Part shown: positions 16,199 through 25,775 of the stretch, in pieces
Position numbering within the stretch: position 1 is the first letter of the stretch
How the letters are laid out: the number at the start of each line of letters is the position of its first letter
Source of the DNA: an uncultured Saprospiraceae bacterium
GTDB lineage: Bacteria; Bacteroidota; Bacteroidia; Chitinophagales; Saprospiraceae
NCBI GenBank assembly: GCA_937921775.1
Contig: CAKZUK010000019.1
Location: 1-64,000 of the forward strand
DNA: 64,000 nucleotides
Direction: 5' to 3'
Made by a program: the position numbers and the translations under genes
Notes under the pieces: generated by a model
Told to the model about the DNA's origin: nothing
Seen by the model: only the letters and a program-made list of their open reading frames with translations
Databases searched by the model: none

Positions 16199-17269
16199 TT
16201 ACTTATCGAAATAAGACTTTGGAGGGCTTAGAAAAACACCAAGCTTAAGGAACAGGCCATCCGAAGGGTTGATTTCAAAATCAATAGCTTCTGCTGAATT
16301 GACACCCTGAAATTCGGCGGCATTGTAATGCACATAGCCCATTTTAATTTCGCACCAAAACCAAGAAGATACCTGCTGATGATAAGCCATATTCAATTGG
16401 GTTTCGGATCTTCGAATATTGTATTGTCCAACTGGACCATTGGTGGGTGTTTCCATAAAATCTACTGAGTAGAAACGAGATCCAAATTCAGGACCGAATA
16501 AGAAGAGTGATTTTTTATTGAGATTATATCGCAGCATCATTTTCACCGGAGCCGTAAACTCAAGCCCCCAATGCTCATTAAACGTTTGGTTGTAAATCAA
16601 AAAAGGCAATACCATATTTCCTCTAAATCCAAATCTTGAAACAACTCCTAGCCCCCACTCTTTTTTAGCGTGTGGTTTCATTCCAAAAATACTAACCAGA
16701 TACAAATGGCGATATCGCTTATCCAGATTGACTAGTCCTTTGTAGTCTCCTGTATAAGCTGCTTCTCCTTTAAATCCAAAATAATGCTTGGAACTAATTG
16801 ATCCACTTAGGTAGGCACTAAAACGTGTATTCTTTAAGGTTTTATTCTCCAGATTCTTAAACAACCATTGGTCATCTACATCAATACTCCCAAAATCGTA
16901 GGCTTCCCGAAAGTGGCGTACTCCAATCAAAAATTTAATCCGTTTTCTATTAATAATTGGAGCCTTAAGCTTGATTAGCAAATGCTCATTGGCATGGAGA
17001 TGACTATTCTTTTCTGATTCAGCGTTGATTTTATAAGACGGAAAAAGACCATATTCTACTAAAATACCTTTGCTGGGAGACTTACCATCTACTCCAGGTT
17101 TACAGTACATTTCACGCATAGGCGTTAAAATCTCCTGCGCTACAAGATTAGACATTGGAATCAGCAAAGAAAGACACAACAGTACAATTAATGGTAAAGT
17201 CTTCAAGATCCTAATATTTATGGGATTAGCGGGGGTGCTGGCTAGTTTCATTATATCCAACCTAAACAT
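16199..17269 (-). CDS. Outer-membrane beta-barrel protein, 356 aa
   Basis: N-terminal hydrophobic signal (ILKTLPLIVLLCLSLLIP...NLVAQ, about 20-45), then many alternating strands ending in aromatic or branched residues (KRIKFLIGVRHF, HYFGFKGEAAYTG, YRHLYLVSIFGM, LGVVSRFGFRGNMVLPF, SSWFWCEIKMGYVHY). The terminal strand GLFLKLGVFL followed by a short tail is barrel-like. Two ATGs (17269 and 17251) are possible; the second gives a tighter signal peptide. The strand lengths suggest a transport or porin-like barrel, but no family is named with confidence. Confidence 0.65.
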   Translation of the reverse strand: MFRLDIMKLASTPANPINIRILKTLPLIVLLCLSLLIPMSNLVAQEILTPMREMYCKPGVDGKSPSKGILVEYGLFPSYKINAESEKNSHLHANEHLLIKLKAPIINRKRIKFLIGVRHFREAYDFGSIDVDDQWLFKNLENKTLKNTRFSAYLSGSISSKHYFGFKGEAAYTGDYKGLVNLDKRYRHLYLVSIFGMKPHAKKEWGLGVVSRFGFRGNMVLPFLIYNQTFNEHWGLEFTAPVKMMLRYNLNKKSLFLFGPEFGSRFYSVDFMETPTNGPVGQYNIRRSETQLNMAYHQQVSSWFWCEIKMGYVHYNAAEFQGVNSAEAIDFEINPSDGLFLKLGVFLSPPKSYFDK

Positions 17270-17307
17270 AAGGACAGGATATATAACATAGCAGACAAAA
17301 ATCAGTC

Positions 17308-17790
17308 CTATTCGTCCAATGCCTTACTAATAGGCAATATTTCCGCCCTAGACACCGCTTGAAGGTCACTTGGCTCTAAGCCAAACAGTAAGCCTCTCTG
17401 ACCAGCATTTACATATACTAAGTCGTGTTTGGTAACCGCCTCATCAATATAAACTGGAAAGCTTTTCTTCATACCTAGAGGTGAGCAGCCTCCACGGATA
17501 TAGCCCGTAATTCCTTGAATTTCTTTAACAGGTATTAAGGCAATTTTTTTGTTTCGACTGGCTTTTGCCAATGCTTTGAGATCTAGTGCTGCATCTCCGG
17601 GGACGACAGCTACTAGGATGCCTGTTTTGTCTCCCTTAGCAACAAGCGTTTTGTAAATCATTGCCACATCCATATTATTCGCCTCTGCTATCTTTGCTAC
17701 ATTGAGGTTTTCTGGATCGTAAGTGTACTTTATTATTTCGTATTTTATTTTTCGTTTGTCAAGTATTCGTAAGGCGTTTGTTTTTTCCAT
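17308..17790 (-). CDS. ybaK: Cys-tRNA(Pro)/Cys-tRNA(Cys) deacylase YbaK/EbsC
   Basis: 160-residue YbaK-type trans-editing enzyme that hydrolyses mischarged Cys-tRNA(Pro). Family features: KTNALRILDKRKIKYE at the N-terminus, VAKIAEANNMDVAMIYKTLV, the substrate-site lysine region KTLVAKGDK, GGCSPLGMKKSFPVYID, and VNAGQRGLLFGLEPSDL near the C-terminus. Normal length, ATG start. Monocistronic; the stop is 38 bp from the start of the barrel gene downstream, so the two could be cotranscribed. Confidence 0.95.
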   Translation of the reverse strand: MEKTNALRILDKRKIKYEIIKYTYDPENLNVAKIAEANNMDVAMIYKTLVAKGDKTGILVAVVPGDAALDLKALAKASRNKKIALIPVKEIQGITGYIRGGCSPLGMKKSFPVYIDEAVTKHDLVYVNAGQRGLLFGLEPSDLQAVSRAEILPISKALDE

Positions 17791-17853
17791 AATTGTCTTT
17801 GCTTTGCGATGAGATTAGTGATTCGCTTGAGCTAAATTACAATAAAAAAGGCC

Positions 17854-17920
17854 AAAGACGGAAATCTCTAAGATGGAGTAGTCAATATTGGTCTACCCGA
17901 AGCAGGAAACTTCCGTCTTC
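17854..17920. repeat. Inverted-repeat element, family 2 copy B
   Basis: Ends AAAGACGGAAATCTC and (right, 17905-17920) GGAAACTTCCGTCTTC. The right end is the reverse complement of the CCGAAGACGGAAGTTTCC consensus seen at 10928 and 51909. It fills the gap between the CotH-type gene's stop and the ybaK start. Confidence 0.6.
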
Positions 17921-17931
17921 CCTCTTCTCAT

Positions 17932-20358
17932 CTATCTACTAATCACAAACTTTTTCGTACTCGTAGTTGATACATCAAAAACTTCCATAAAGTAAATACC
18001 CGTGCTTAGCTTGTCAACGGCAAAATTATGTGTTCGACTATTATTTAATTTTATCTCTGAGATGGTTTGTCCTAATGCATTGCGGATACGCAGACTAGCT
18101 GAACTAGACATCGTTTCATCAAAGGTAACCTGCACAAAAGTATTGGCGGGGTTTGGATAAACATTGAAACCTAACTGATCAGGATCAACAACCGAGATCA
18201 CGATATCATTGCTGGCATCGAAAGTTTCGGTTTGGTTGACAAAATCACCAGTCCCGTTTGGAACTCTTGCGCTTGGCACATTTGTAACTTGCTCATCGTA
18301 ACTGATGGAATCAATGATGGTTCCATCCTGGTGAGTCAACACAATATGCTCCCCATCTTTTGCCAATTCAAAACCTGCATGTATGCCTTCTTCTGATTCA
18401 TTTTTATCTGCCCATACAATCAGAAACTCGTTGGCTCCAATGCTTGCATCTGTAGGAAACCGCCATTTTCTTGGATTGTCAGCATTGTCACTTAGGTAAA
18501 AACCAAAAAGGTTAATTTCTTGATCTGAGTTATTATACAATTCTATCCAATCTTCAAATTCACCATCTCCATCAGTGATCGTGGAGGTACTATCATTTGA
18601 TGCTACAAATTCATTGATAACCACATCATGCCATTCTACAGTCGTTGTCCAACTATCGCAGGTATAGTTGAGGTCATCTAAATCATCCCATATCTGTGGA
18701 ATACGTTCATCTATAAATACTTTTATCTGAGGGATCGAGGCTCCGTTTGCCAAGCCACCAAATCCAACATCGTATTCGAAGTAATTGGAAGTAAACAAGT
18801 AATACGGATCGGAATAAATATCCTCTCGAACTAGCGCTGCGGCGGCATCAACCATTGGATAAAGTCGCTCGGCAGTAAAATTGTTGTCCATGATTTCACA
18901 AACATGTTCTAAATATTGTTGCCTAAAATCAGAGACATCCATTAAGCGATCGATCAGTACTCGATCCGGATTATTGATAATTAGGGGGAAACTAAAAATT
19001 GGCGGACCACCCGTCGTGCCAGGACCACCGCCGTTAGATATATCATCATAAATCATTTGACAAATTCCATCCCAATCATTATCACAGCAGAAAGGATCTA
19101 CCGCCATTACTTCTTGCACAACCGGATCATCAGCGGGATAAGGACAGCTTCCATTTTGAATGGTGCTGCAATCAGCCACACTATAAGTCATGTCTATATT
19201 TTGACAAGTTGTTTTACTGCAAAGTGAATCATCAAAGGTATTCGTGATGGTCAGACATACATTGTAAATACTAATGCTATCATAAATATGTATTGGATTT
19301 TGATCAACAGATATATTGCCATCTCCTAAAGTCCATGACCAAGTAACAGCATCCGTAGATTCATCTACTAAGAAAAGTGTGTCGTCTATATAGCTTGCGC
19401 TAAATTCAGGAATCAAGGGGCAAATCGTATCTAAAGCAATTGGGCTACCAGCTGTATCAAAGTTTCCACCCATCGACAGGTTATAATCCCAAGGCACCCA
19501 GTGGAACAAACCATCCTCTGGTTCGTGATACAAATACCAATTACGGCCATGTTCGATATACGAGTCCCAGTTATTTGTCAAAACATCAATTGCCAAAACA
19601 CGCAAGTATTCATCCACGTCAAAAACTTTTTGAATTGCATCGGGAAAATTAAAGATAGAGGTGTTATTGATGACATCACAAAGTTCGATAAAGTCGCTCC
19701 AGTTATCTTCCGTTTTATTGGTTTTTAGTTCAAAAAATTCTTTGTAGCTGGTAGGGTTAGTACCCAAATATTCTAGAGCTGACCAGCCCATGTTTTTAAA
19801 GAGGTCACCATTATCGTCATCAAAATTTTCAGAAACAAATGTTTTATCCACTTGCTCAATGAGTACGTAAATTCCCCAATACTGATCGTTTAAGTAAAGC
19901 GTGGTATGTGCCGTACGGGGCGCAGCAATACCAGCAGTTCGCATCATATCGTAGCAGAGCATATCACGTTGAAAAGATGGATCTCCTACACCATTAGCTA
20001 GATTTATTTTACGAAGTCCATCATATTCTTGCCCGGAAACAAATTCATTAAAATCAATTTTTATTGATTTCTTAAACTCGTTGGATGCGAAGTGAGACGA
20101 GAAACCTTTCTGGCGAACACCAACTGTATCTAATGTATTCCCATCTATTATTATTTGGGTGGTTTGCAAATAGTCAACCTCTCCGCTGTAAGAACCTACT
20201 TGATAATTTTCAGTCAAAATGTCCCAAAAGTCATCTTCTTCAAAATAAATCCGAATCTCGTGAAGGGTATTATTGTCAAATAAATTTTCGCCTGAAGACT
20301 GTGCAAAAGAACTAAAACAACAGAGTAAAACAAATGGTAATAGAATTATTTTTTTCAT
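17932..20358 (-). CDS. T9SS-secreted CotH-kinase / lamin-tail protein
   Basis: 808 aa from ATG 20358 (MKKIILLPFVLLCCF signal peptide, cleavage near FAQS). The 47 upstream in-frame codons look non-coding. CotH protein-kinase-like domain about 30-450: GVRQKGFSSHF, KINLANG...FQRDMLCYDMMRTAGI, YWGIYVLIEQVDK, LAIDVLTNNWDSY and WVPWDYNLSMGG. It is interrupted by a PKD-like insert (SWTLGDGN) and a DPFCCDNDWDGICQ segment. Next comes a lamin-tail domain (VVINEFVASNDS...DWIELYNNS...GFYLSDN), then a T9SS sorting domain (FNVYPNPANTFVQVTF...GIYFMEVF). CotH enzymes phosphorylate secreted or spore-coat proteins; here it would act outside the cell (inference). Confidence 0.88.
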   Translation of the reverse strand: MKKIILLPFVLLCCFSSFAQSSGENLFDNNTLHEIRIYFEEDDFWDILTENYQVGSYSGEVDYLQTTQIIIDGNTLDTVGVRQKGFSSHFASNEFKKSIKIDFNEFVSGQEYDGLRKINLANGVGDPSFQRDMLCYDMMRTAGIAAPRTAHTTLYLNDQYWGIYVLIEQVDKTFVSENFDDDNGDLFKNMGWSALEYLGTNPTSYKEFFELKTNKTEDNWSDFIELCDVINNTSIFNFPDAIQKVFDVDEYLRVLAIDVLTNNWDSYIEHGRNWYLYHEPEDGLFHWVPWDYNLSMGGNFDTAGSPIALDTICPLIPEFSASYIDDTLFLVDESTDAVTWSWTLGDGNISVDQNPIHIYDSISIYNVCLTITNTFDDSLCSKTTCQNIDMTYSVADCSTIQNGSCPYPADDPVVQEVMAVDPFCCDNDWDGICQMIYDDISNGGGPGTTGGPPIFSFPLIINNPDRVLIDRLMDVSDFRQQYLEHVCEIMDNNFTAERLYPMVDAAAALVREDIYSDPYYLFTSNYFEYDVGFGGLANGASIPQIKVFIDERIPQIWDDLDDLNYTCDSWTTTVEWHDVVINEFVASNDSTSTITDGDGEFEDWIELYNNSDQEINLFGFYLSDNADNPRKWRFPTDASIGANEFLIVWADKNESEEGIHAGFELAKDGEHIVLTHQDGTIIDSISYDEQVTNVPSARVPNGTGDFVNQTETFDASNDIVISVVDPDQLGFNVYPNPANTFVQVTFDETMSSSASLRIRNALGQTISEIKLNNSRTHNFAVDKLSTGIYFMEVFDVSTTSTKKFVISR

Positions 20359-20614
20359 ACTTATATATTTTGGTTCATTGACAAATCCCGTGATAGAACC
20401 CAATGATAAAATAAAATCAAGGTTTCCTTCGGTCACTTTTGTTTTCATTTTAACATTGGTCACATTATTTGTCAAAGAACGTATATTTTTTAAAACCAAA
20501 CTTCAAGCTAAGCAATTATCAACTTCATATCAGTTCAGATAGACACTAGTTGAAAAATTGACGCTAGATGTACAAAAAAAGAAACGTACCTGCGAGAAAT
20601 CTGACAAAAAATAA

Positions 20615-20647
20615 AAATGGGGAATGAGCTTTGCTCATCCCCCATTT
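20615..20647 (-). terminator. Rho-independent terminator
   Basis: AAATGGGGGATGAGC on the minus strand pairs with GCTCATTCCCCATTT around a 3-base loop and is followed by TTATTTTTTG. It lies 38 bp past the stop of the 1572-residue T9SS gene. Confidence 0.85.
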
Positions 20648-20684
20648 AAACAGATTTAGTCAATCTGCTTATCAATAGTTGATA

Positions 20685-23600
20685 TTATAACTTTCCCTTC
20701 ACAAAGCGGAAACTTCTTCGTTTCATATCATCCACTTTTACATCAATGAAATACATACCACTATTGTAAGCTTCTACATTAAAGCGAACTGGCTCTTCCG
20801 TTAGCGCTTCAATAGATTGTAAATCAAGTCGTTCACCCAATTGGTTGTAGATCACGATCTCTGCAGACAAACCTACATAAGCTTTCAAGTTGATATACAA
20901 ATTATCATTTGCTGGATTAGGGAAAACAAGTACCTGGTCCAATTCTAACTGGAAGTTTATTTTCTTCAAACCTGAATAAATAATACTTCCATCTGTCAAA
21001 ATTTGCTTCAAACGATAATAGTTGATTCCAACATAAGGATTCTTATCTTCTGTCTGATAATACAATTCATCAGCACTGTCTCCAAAACTTGAAGTTTCAG
21101 TCACGTCCTCAAATATGTTACCATCTACTGAACGCTCCACTTCAAAGCTCGTTGTCTTGAAGCTGGTATTTGTTACCCAGTTTAGATTAACTGAACGACC
21201 GTTTTTCATAGCATTGAAAAACAAGACATCTGAACCAGCAACTCCTTCCAATGGTGAGCCACTTCCAATGATTACATCTTCTAACAAATCACAGGTTGCA
21301 TTCCAGTTGGAATCATACAAATTAACACTCAGGTGGTAAGTACCTGAAGCTAAACCTGAAAGTGTCAAAGGATTTGGACAATCATCGAAACAGTCATACA
21401 CCGTAGCCCAATTAGGACTAAATAACTTCATAATTACATGTCCTCCTTCAAGTCCGGTAATTGTAATACTAGACGAAGTGCTGGTGTAGCTTATACCACA
21501 ACCTACATCTGCACCGCCTCCTATTGGAGTACCTGCACAAGTGCAACCATCTGACTGGATTTCATCGTTCGTTGTATTTGAATCACCATCATTACAAGAA
21601 GTACCTACTGTAGCTGGAATATTGGGATTGTTATCATTACAATCATCAGCAGCACAAACTCCATCATTGTCATTATCTGTGCAGCCACCTCCGCCGCCAA
21701 CGGTTACCGTTTCAGTTACCTCACAGATAAGCTGCCAGTTCGCGTTATACAAACGCACTCTTATAAAGTGATCTCCTTCCGTTAGGTTCGAAGCCGTTTC
21801 TGAACTATTACAATCTCCTGAGCAGTTCAAAACTTGTTGCCAAGTTGGATTGAAAATTTGAACTTGAGTAATTGGTGTATTCAAACCAGAAACTGTAATT
21901 GAGTTACCATTAGTTGAAATACTAACATCATCGCAAGCATCACCTCCTACTGGTGTACCTTCACAAGTACAACCATCTGATTGAATTACATCGTTCGTTG
22001 TATTTGAATCACCGTCATTACAAGAGCTACCAGGTGTCGCTGGAATATTTGGATTGTTATCATTGCAATCATCAGCAGCACAAAATCCATCGTTGTCATT
22101 ATCAGTACAACCGCCGCCGCCACTGATATCTACATCTTCTTGTAGATTACAAATTGGTTGCCAGTTGGCATCATACAATTGTACATCAATGTGGTAAATA
22201 CCTTCTGCTAGTCCACCTACAGTTTCAGGATTACTACAGTTATCATTACACTCATAAACGGTCGACCATGTTGGGCTGAAAAGTTTAAAAATAGCATGAG
22301 GAGCATTCAATCCGGAAACAGTAATAGAATTAGATGTGGTAGTCCAAGTAACATTACATCCAGTGTTTGGTGCAGTCACATTAAAGGTACGAGTAACAGA
22401 AGGAGCTGGATTATAATCTCCATTTCCTGACTGATTGGCTTGCACCGAAACAGTTCCAGGAGTTCCGTTCAAAGTAATTGTATTTCCAGAAATCGTAGCT
22501 GGCCCAGAAACAATAGTAAAGTTCACTGCCAATCCTGAGCTTGCAGTTGCACTAATTGAAAAAGGTCCATCTGTTGTTAACTTATTAGGAATAGATGGAA
22601 AACTTATCGTTTGATTTTGTGCGTTCCCTACGATGTTCAATGCACCTGGCGTAGCAGGAATTGCCTGCCAGCTCTGAGCAAGTGCATTATTAAGATTTGG
22701 GCTGATAAGTTGAAGTGTTGGACCATCACCATCTGCCTCCGTTGGCCAAGGACTATTGTCATCATAATCAACTTCATCGATTAATTCACCATCTGCATTT
22801 TTCAGGGTGATTAATTCACCTCCACCACTCAAACCAAAACCTCTTGGCTCAAAACCAAACTCACCGATGTAATTGTTTACACCCGGGTGAATAGCATTGA
22901 ACTTAGATTCATCTTCTACTAATAAAAGGTAGCCTCCAGGAGCAATAGTTGTTCCTCCAGGAATACCAAAAAAGCTACCGCCTTCATCTTCAAAATACCA
23001 TCCACTGATATTAACGGTACTTCCATTTGGATTGTATAATTCTACCCAGTCACCAGATTCTTGACCATCAGGTGAATTATAGTTAATCTCATTGATAACG
23101 ATTGACTGTGTTGAAGTAGATCCTTTTATGAAGTTAGCAGTAATGCTTGTACTACCAGTTAAGCTCTTTGCTTCATTAGGGTTGTTACCCGAAAGTCCAC
23201 CAGACCAATTATTGAGGATATAACCTCTATCTGGATAGGCACGAACTGGAACATCTACTCCTCGGAAATAGGTACCACTCCATCCGTTATCCGGACCATC
23301 AATAGTAATTGTGCTCAAATCAACTTCACCACGGTTAGACGGGTTTAGATTGATCGTAATACTTGAAGTACCACTAACGTTTGAGAATTCACTGATCACG
23401 TTGTTACGAACTACGTTGGTTCTTGCATTTGCAAAATTTCGTAATTTCTGAACATTCTCATCCCATACTTGGTACCCCCCAGACCAACGGTCGTGATGTT
23501 GTTGGATTTCAGAATCATAGGTAGCAACGAATTCGTCAATTCTATCATTAATTCGTTCAGGAGTGTAAAGTATATTCATTTGATCAGCCAAACGATTGAT

Positions 23601-25403
23601 GAAGTTATCTCTCCATTCATCTTTTTCTACTAATCGTCTAAAAAGTAAGGTAGACCAATCTGGCGTAGGCCAATTGAATCCACCTAAGTCTAACATACGA
23701 CCAAGGGTATTATAATTGGCATTACCAGAATTCCAAGGTTGCCCCGGTACAAATAATCCAAATGTAAAATCGAGATCCCAAGAGATCCAACGCCACTTCT
23801 CTCCTTCTGCACGTTTGCGCCATCTACGATTATTATTACCTGGCCAATCCTGTGCATCAATGAATAAATTGAATGCAACATAATCAGCATAATGATTTAG
23901 ATCAACATTGTCTTTTACATACTGGTAGTTTGCATCAGAAGTCAATGAATTATTTTCGAGGAAGGTTTCCAAAATATCCCATTCCACTAAATCTCCTTCT
24001 TTTGCTTCACTTTTATTTTCTAAGAAATCAACCTCATCATCATCTAAGTCAAAATGAACTTTGAGGTACCTCTTATCGATTCTTTCACGGACATTATTAA
24101 TCCCCCAATACTCACCATTTAGATACATAACTGCAGGCCGAAAACCTTGCATAAACATGTCTGGTTTTTTAATAATTGTACCAACATCAGAAAGGTCAGC
24201 AACTAAACTAGATACCATTGCATCACGGAACATAGTAATATTCCAGTCTTGACCAGAATTACGAAGTGTCAAACTTCTATGCTCTTGAAATGGCAAGTCA
24301 GGGAATACCTGATATGGGATAACAGCAGATCCTAAGCTACTCTTTGCTTTTAAAGCCAGTGGCTTATGTTCAAGCGATGCACTTCCCGTTCCTTGTACTT
24401 CTGATTCAAAAAGCATATTGAAACCAACCGTTCCATTTGGTTCCCAAAATTCTGCGTTTACTACTATTTCGATATCTTCTAGATAGTTTGGATAGATTCC
24501 TGTAGCAGGATCAAACATCTCGTCTGGATCTGCGGTGTAAGCTACAATTGGAAAATCGTGTGATACATTAAAGAGGTAGGTATTCGTCACTACAGGACTT
24601 GGTAAAGCTGGAGCATCAAATGCTTTGGCACGAATAGGTGTGTTAGAGCTAATTGTGATTGGCCCGTTGTAAAGCGCATCAAACTCTGTTGGTTCGCTAC
24701 CGTCAGTTGTATAGCGGATATCTCCTGAGCCAGACAAGGTGAGTGTAACACTACCGGTAAACTGGCCTCCATCAATACTAAAAACTGGAACATCAGCGAA
24801 TGGTGCTCCTGGATCAGAATCATTAGCTGCATTTGGAGTAGGTACTCCAAAGAAATCAAAGTTTGAATTACCATCACCTACACGACCCTCTGATACATCA
24901 CTTATTTGTGGACCATAAGTATAAGAGTCAATTATAGTAGTTCCATTACTCGCAGTCAATACGATATCTTCACCTCCGGAGCCCAACTTTGCATCAACGT
25001 GCAAAGGGCCTTGAGCTGTTTCCTTATCAAACCACAACAACAGGTACCCACCTGCAGGAATAGTTGTAACTGAAGAGTTGCCTGTTGGAATTTGCCAAAG
25101 CGTAGGATTTGCCAAATCATCGGAAAGATACATTCCTCCAATGTTGACAGAATTGGAACCTCCATTATACAATTCAACCCAATCATCATAGTCCACACCA
25201 TCTACAATGGTAGATGAATTAGAAGCCATAAATTCATTGATATAAATTTGCTGCGCATAAATTTGACAGCTAAAAAATACCATAAACAGGGTAAGTGAAA
25301 ATGCTCTAGTTAGAGAAAGGATTAAACTTCTTTTGGATAAAGTACTCCAAATAAACCTTTCCTCAAACCATGCTAAGTAATTGGTAAAATAATTTTTCAT
25401 CAT
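20685..25403 (-). CDS. Giant T9SS CotH-kinase protein with Cys/Trp repeat domains
   Basis: 1572 aa. Signal segment to about residue 50 (FFSCQIYAQQ). Then a lamin-tail domain (YINEFMASNSSTIVDG), a chitobiase-type C-terminal module (DIRYTTDGSEPTEFDALYNG), and a CotH kinase domain about 280-650 (LRNSGQDWNITMFRDAM, YWGINNVRERIDKRYL, WRWISWDLDFTFG). A DUF-like InlB/bacterial-repeat segment, a second lamin-tail domain (IVINEINYNSPDGQESGDW) and an Ig-like spacer follow. Finally there are three copies of a 75-residue C..W..C..C..W..C domain alternating with two DNDNDG-type calcium-like repeats, and a T9SS sorting domain (LVFPNPANDNLYINL...GMYFIDVKV). The two repeat spacers are nearly identical at DNA level, suggesting recent duplication. 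Neighbour of another CotH gene. Confidence 0.88.
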   Translation of the reverse strand: MMKNYFTNYLAWFEERFIWSTLSKRSLILSLTRAFSLTLFMVFFSCQIYAQQIYINEFMASNSSTIVDGVDYDDWVELYNGGSNSVNIGGMYLSDDLANPTLWQIPTGNSSVTTIPAGGYLLLWFDKETAQGPLHVDAKLGSGGEDIVLTASNGTTIIDSYTYGPQISDVSEGRVGDGNSNFDFFGVPTPNAANDSDPGAPFADVPVFSIDGGQFTGSVTLTLSGSGDIRYTTDGSEPTEFDALYNGPITISSNTPIRAKAFDAPALPSPVVTNTYLFNVSHDFPIVAYTADPDEMFDPATGIYPNYLEDIEIVVNAEFWEPNGTVGFNMLFESEVQGTGSASLEHKPLALKAKSSLGSAVIPYQVFPDLPFQEHRSLTLRNSGQDWNITMFRDAMVSSLVADLSDVGTIIKKPDMFMQGFRPAVMYLNGEYWGINNVRERIDKRYLKVHFDLDDDEVDFLENKSEAKEGDLVEWDILETFLENNSLTSDANYQYVKDNVDLNHYADYVAFNLFIDAQDWPGNNNRRWRKRAEGEKWRWISWDLDFTFGLFVPGQPWNSGNANYNTLGRMLDLGGFNWPTPDWSTLLFRRLVEKDEWRDNFINRLADQMNILYTPERINDRIDEFVATYDSEIQQHHDRWSGGYQVWDENVQKLRNFANARTNVVRNNVISEFSNVSGTSSITINLNPSNRGEVDLSTITIDGPDNGWSGTYFRGVDVPVRAYPDRGYILNNWSGGLSGNNPNEAKSLTGSTSITANFIKGSTSTQSIVINEINYNSPDGQESGDWVELYNPNGSTVNISGWYFEDEGGSFFGIPGGTTIAPGGYLLLVEDESKFNAIHPGVNNYIGEFGFEPRGFGLSGGGELITLKNADGELIDEVDYDDNSPWPTEADGDGPTLQLISPNLNNALAQSWQAIPATPGALNIVGNAQNQTISFPSIPNKLTTDGPFSISATASSGLAVNFTIVSGPATISGNTITLNGTPGTVSVQANQSGNGDYNPAPSVTRTFNVTAPNTGCNVTWTTTSNSITVSGLNAPHAIFKLFSPTWSTVYECNDNCSNPETVGGLAEGIYHIDVQLYDANWQPICNLQEDVDISGGGGCTDNDNDGFCAADDCNDNNPNIPATPGSSCNDGDSNTTNDVIQSDGCTCEGTPVGGDACDDVSISTNGNSITVSGLNTPITQVQIFNPTWQQVLNCSGDCNSSETASNLTEGDHFIRVRLYNANWQLICEVTETVTVGGGGGCTDNDNDGVCAADDCNDNNPNIPATVGTSCNDGDSNTTNDEIQSDGCTCAGTPIGGGADVGCGISYTSTSSSITITGLEGGHVIMKLFSPNWATVYDCFDDCPNPLTLSGLASGTYHLSVNLYDSNWNATCDLLEDVIIGSGSPLEGVAGSDVLFFNAMKNGRSVNLNWVTNTSFKTTSFEVERSVDGNIFEDVTETSSFGDSADELYYQTEDKNPYVGINYYRLKQILTDGSIIYSGLKKINFQLELDQVLVFPNPANDNLYINLKAYVGLSAEIVIYNQLGERLDLQSIEALTEEPVRFNVEAYNSGMYFIDVKVDDMKRRSFRFVKGKL

Positions 25404-25775
25404 TTTTGATTTTGTCTTTATAATTTAATTCAAGGGTATATAGTATTAGATGCTTATTTATAAAGCACTAATTAATAGTAACGTATAGTTAAACAATAGC
25501 CGTTGACCAGCTACAGGAAAAATTAATGGAATGGATTAAAACAAACTAATCGATTAAGGGAACCTTAAAAAAGATGATCAGTTTTTCAAGCGAGATACAA
25601 TTTACAAAAAAGTACTTATAACTACAAGTCGTCTCTTTTTAAAATCCGAAGAGAAAACCATCGTCATTAAGCAAAAAAATCAACTAATGACTTTAAGCAG
25701 CTAGTCAAATTAAATTAGCGAATAATTTGGCTAGCTGCTAAATGAGTGAGGGATATTTAAAGATAGCCTCCCGTT
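25404..25775. other. Intergenic region between giant T9SS genes
   Basis: 372 bp holding the terminator of the upstream esterase gene at 25696-25739 and the leader/promoter of the CotH gene. No complete TTTG/TAnnTTTG pair was identified. Confidence 0.4.
25696..25739 (-). terminator. Hairpin terminator after esterase gene
   Basis: AGCAGCTAGTCAAATT (25696-25711) and AATTTGGCTAGCTGCT (25724-25739) pair with one mismatch, 37 bp past the stop of the 1768-residue gene. The U-tract is weak (TTAAAGTC). Confidence 0.65.

Noticed and set aside
21541-22110. Near-identical ~145-bp direct repeats
   Set aside because: As a mobile element these are rejected: they are in-frame protein repeats of the giant CotH gene.
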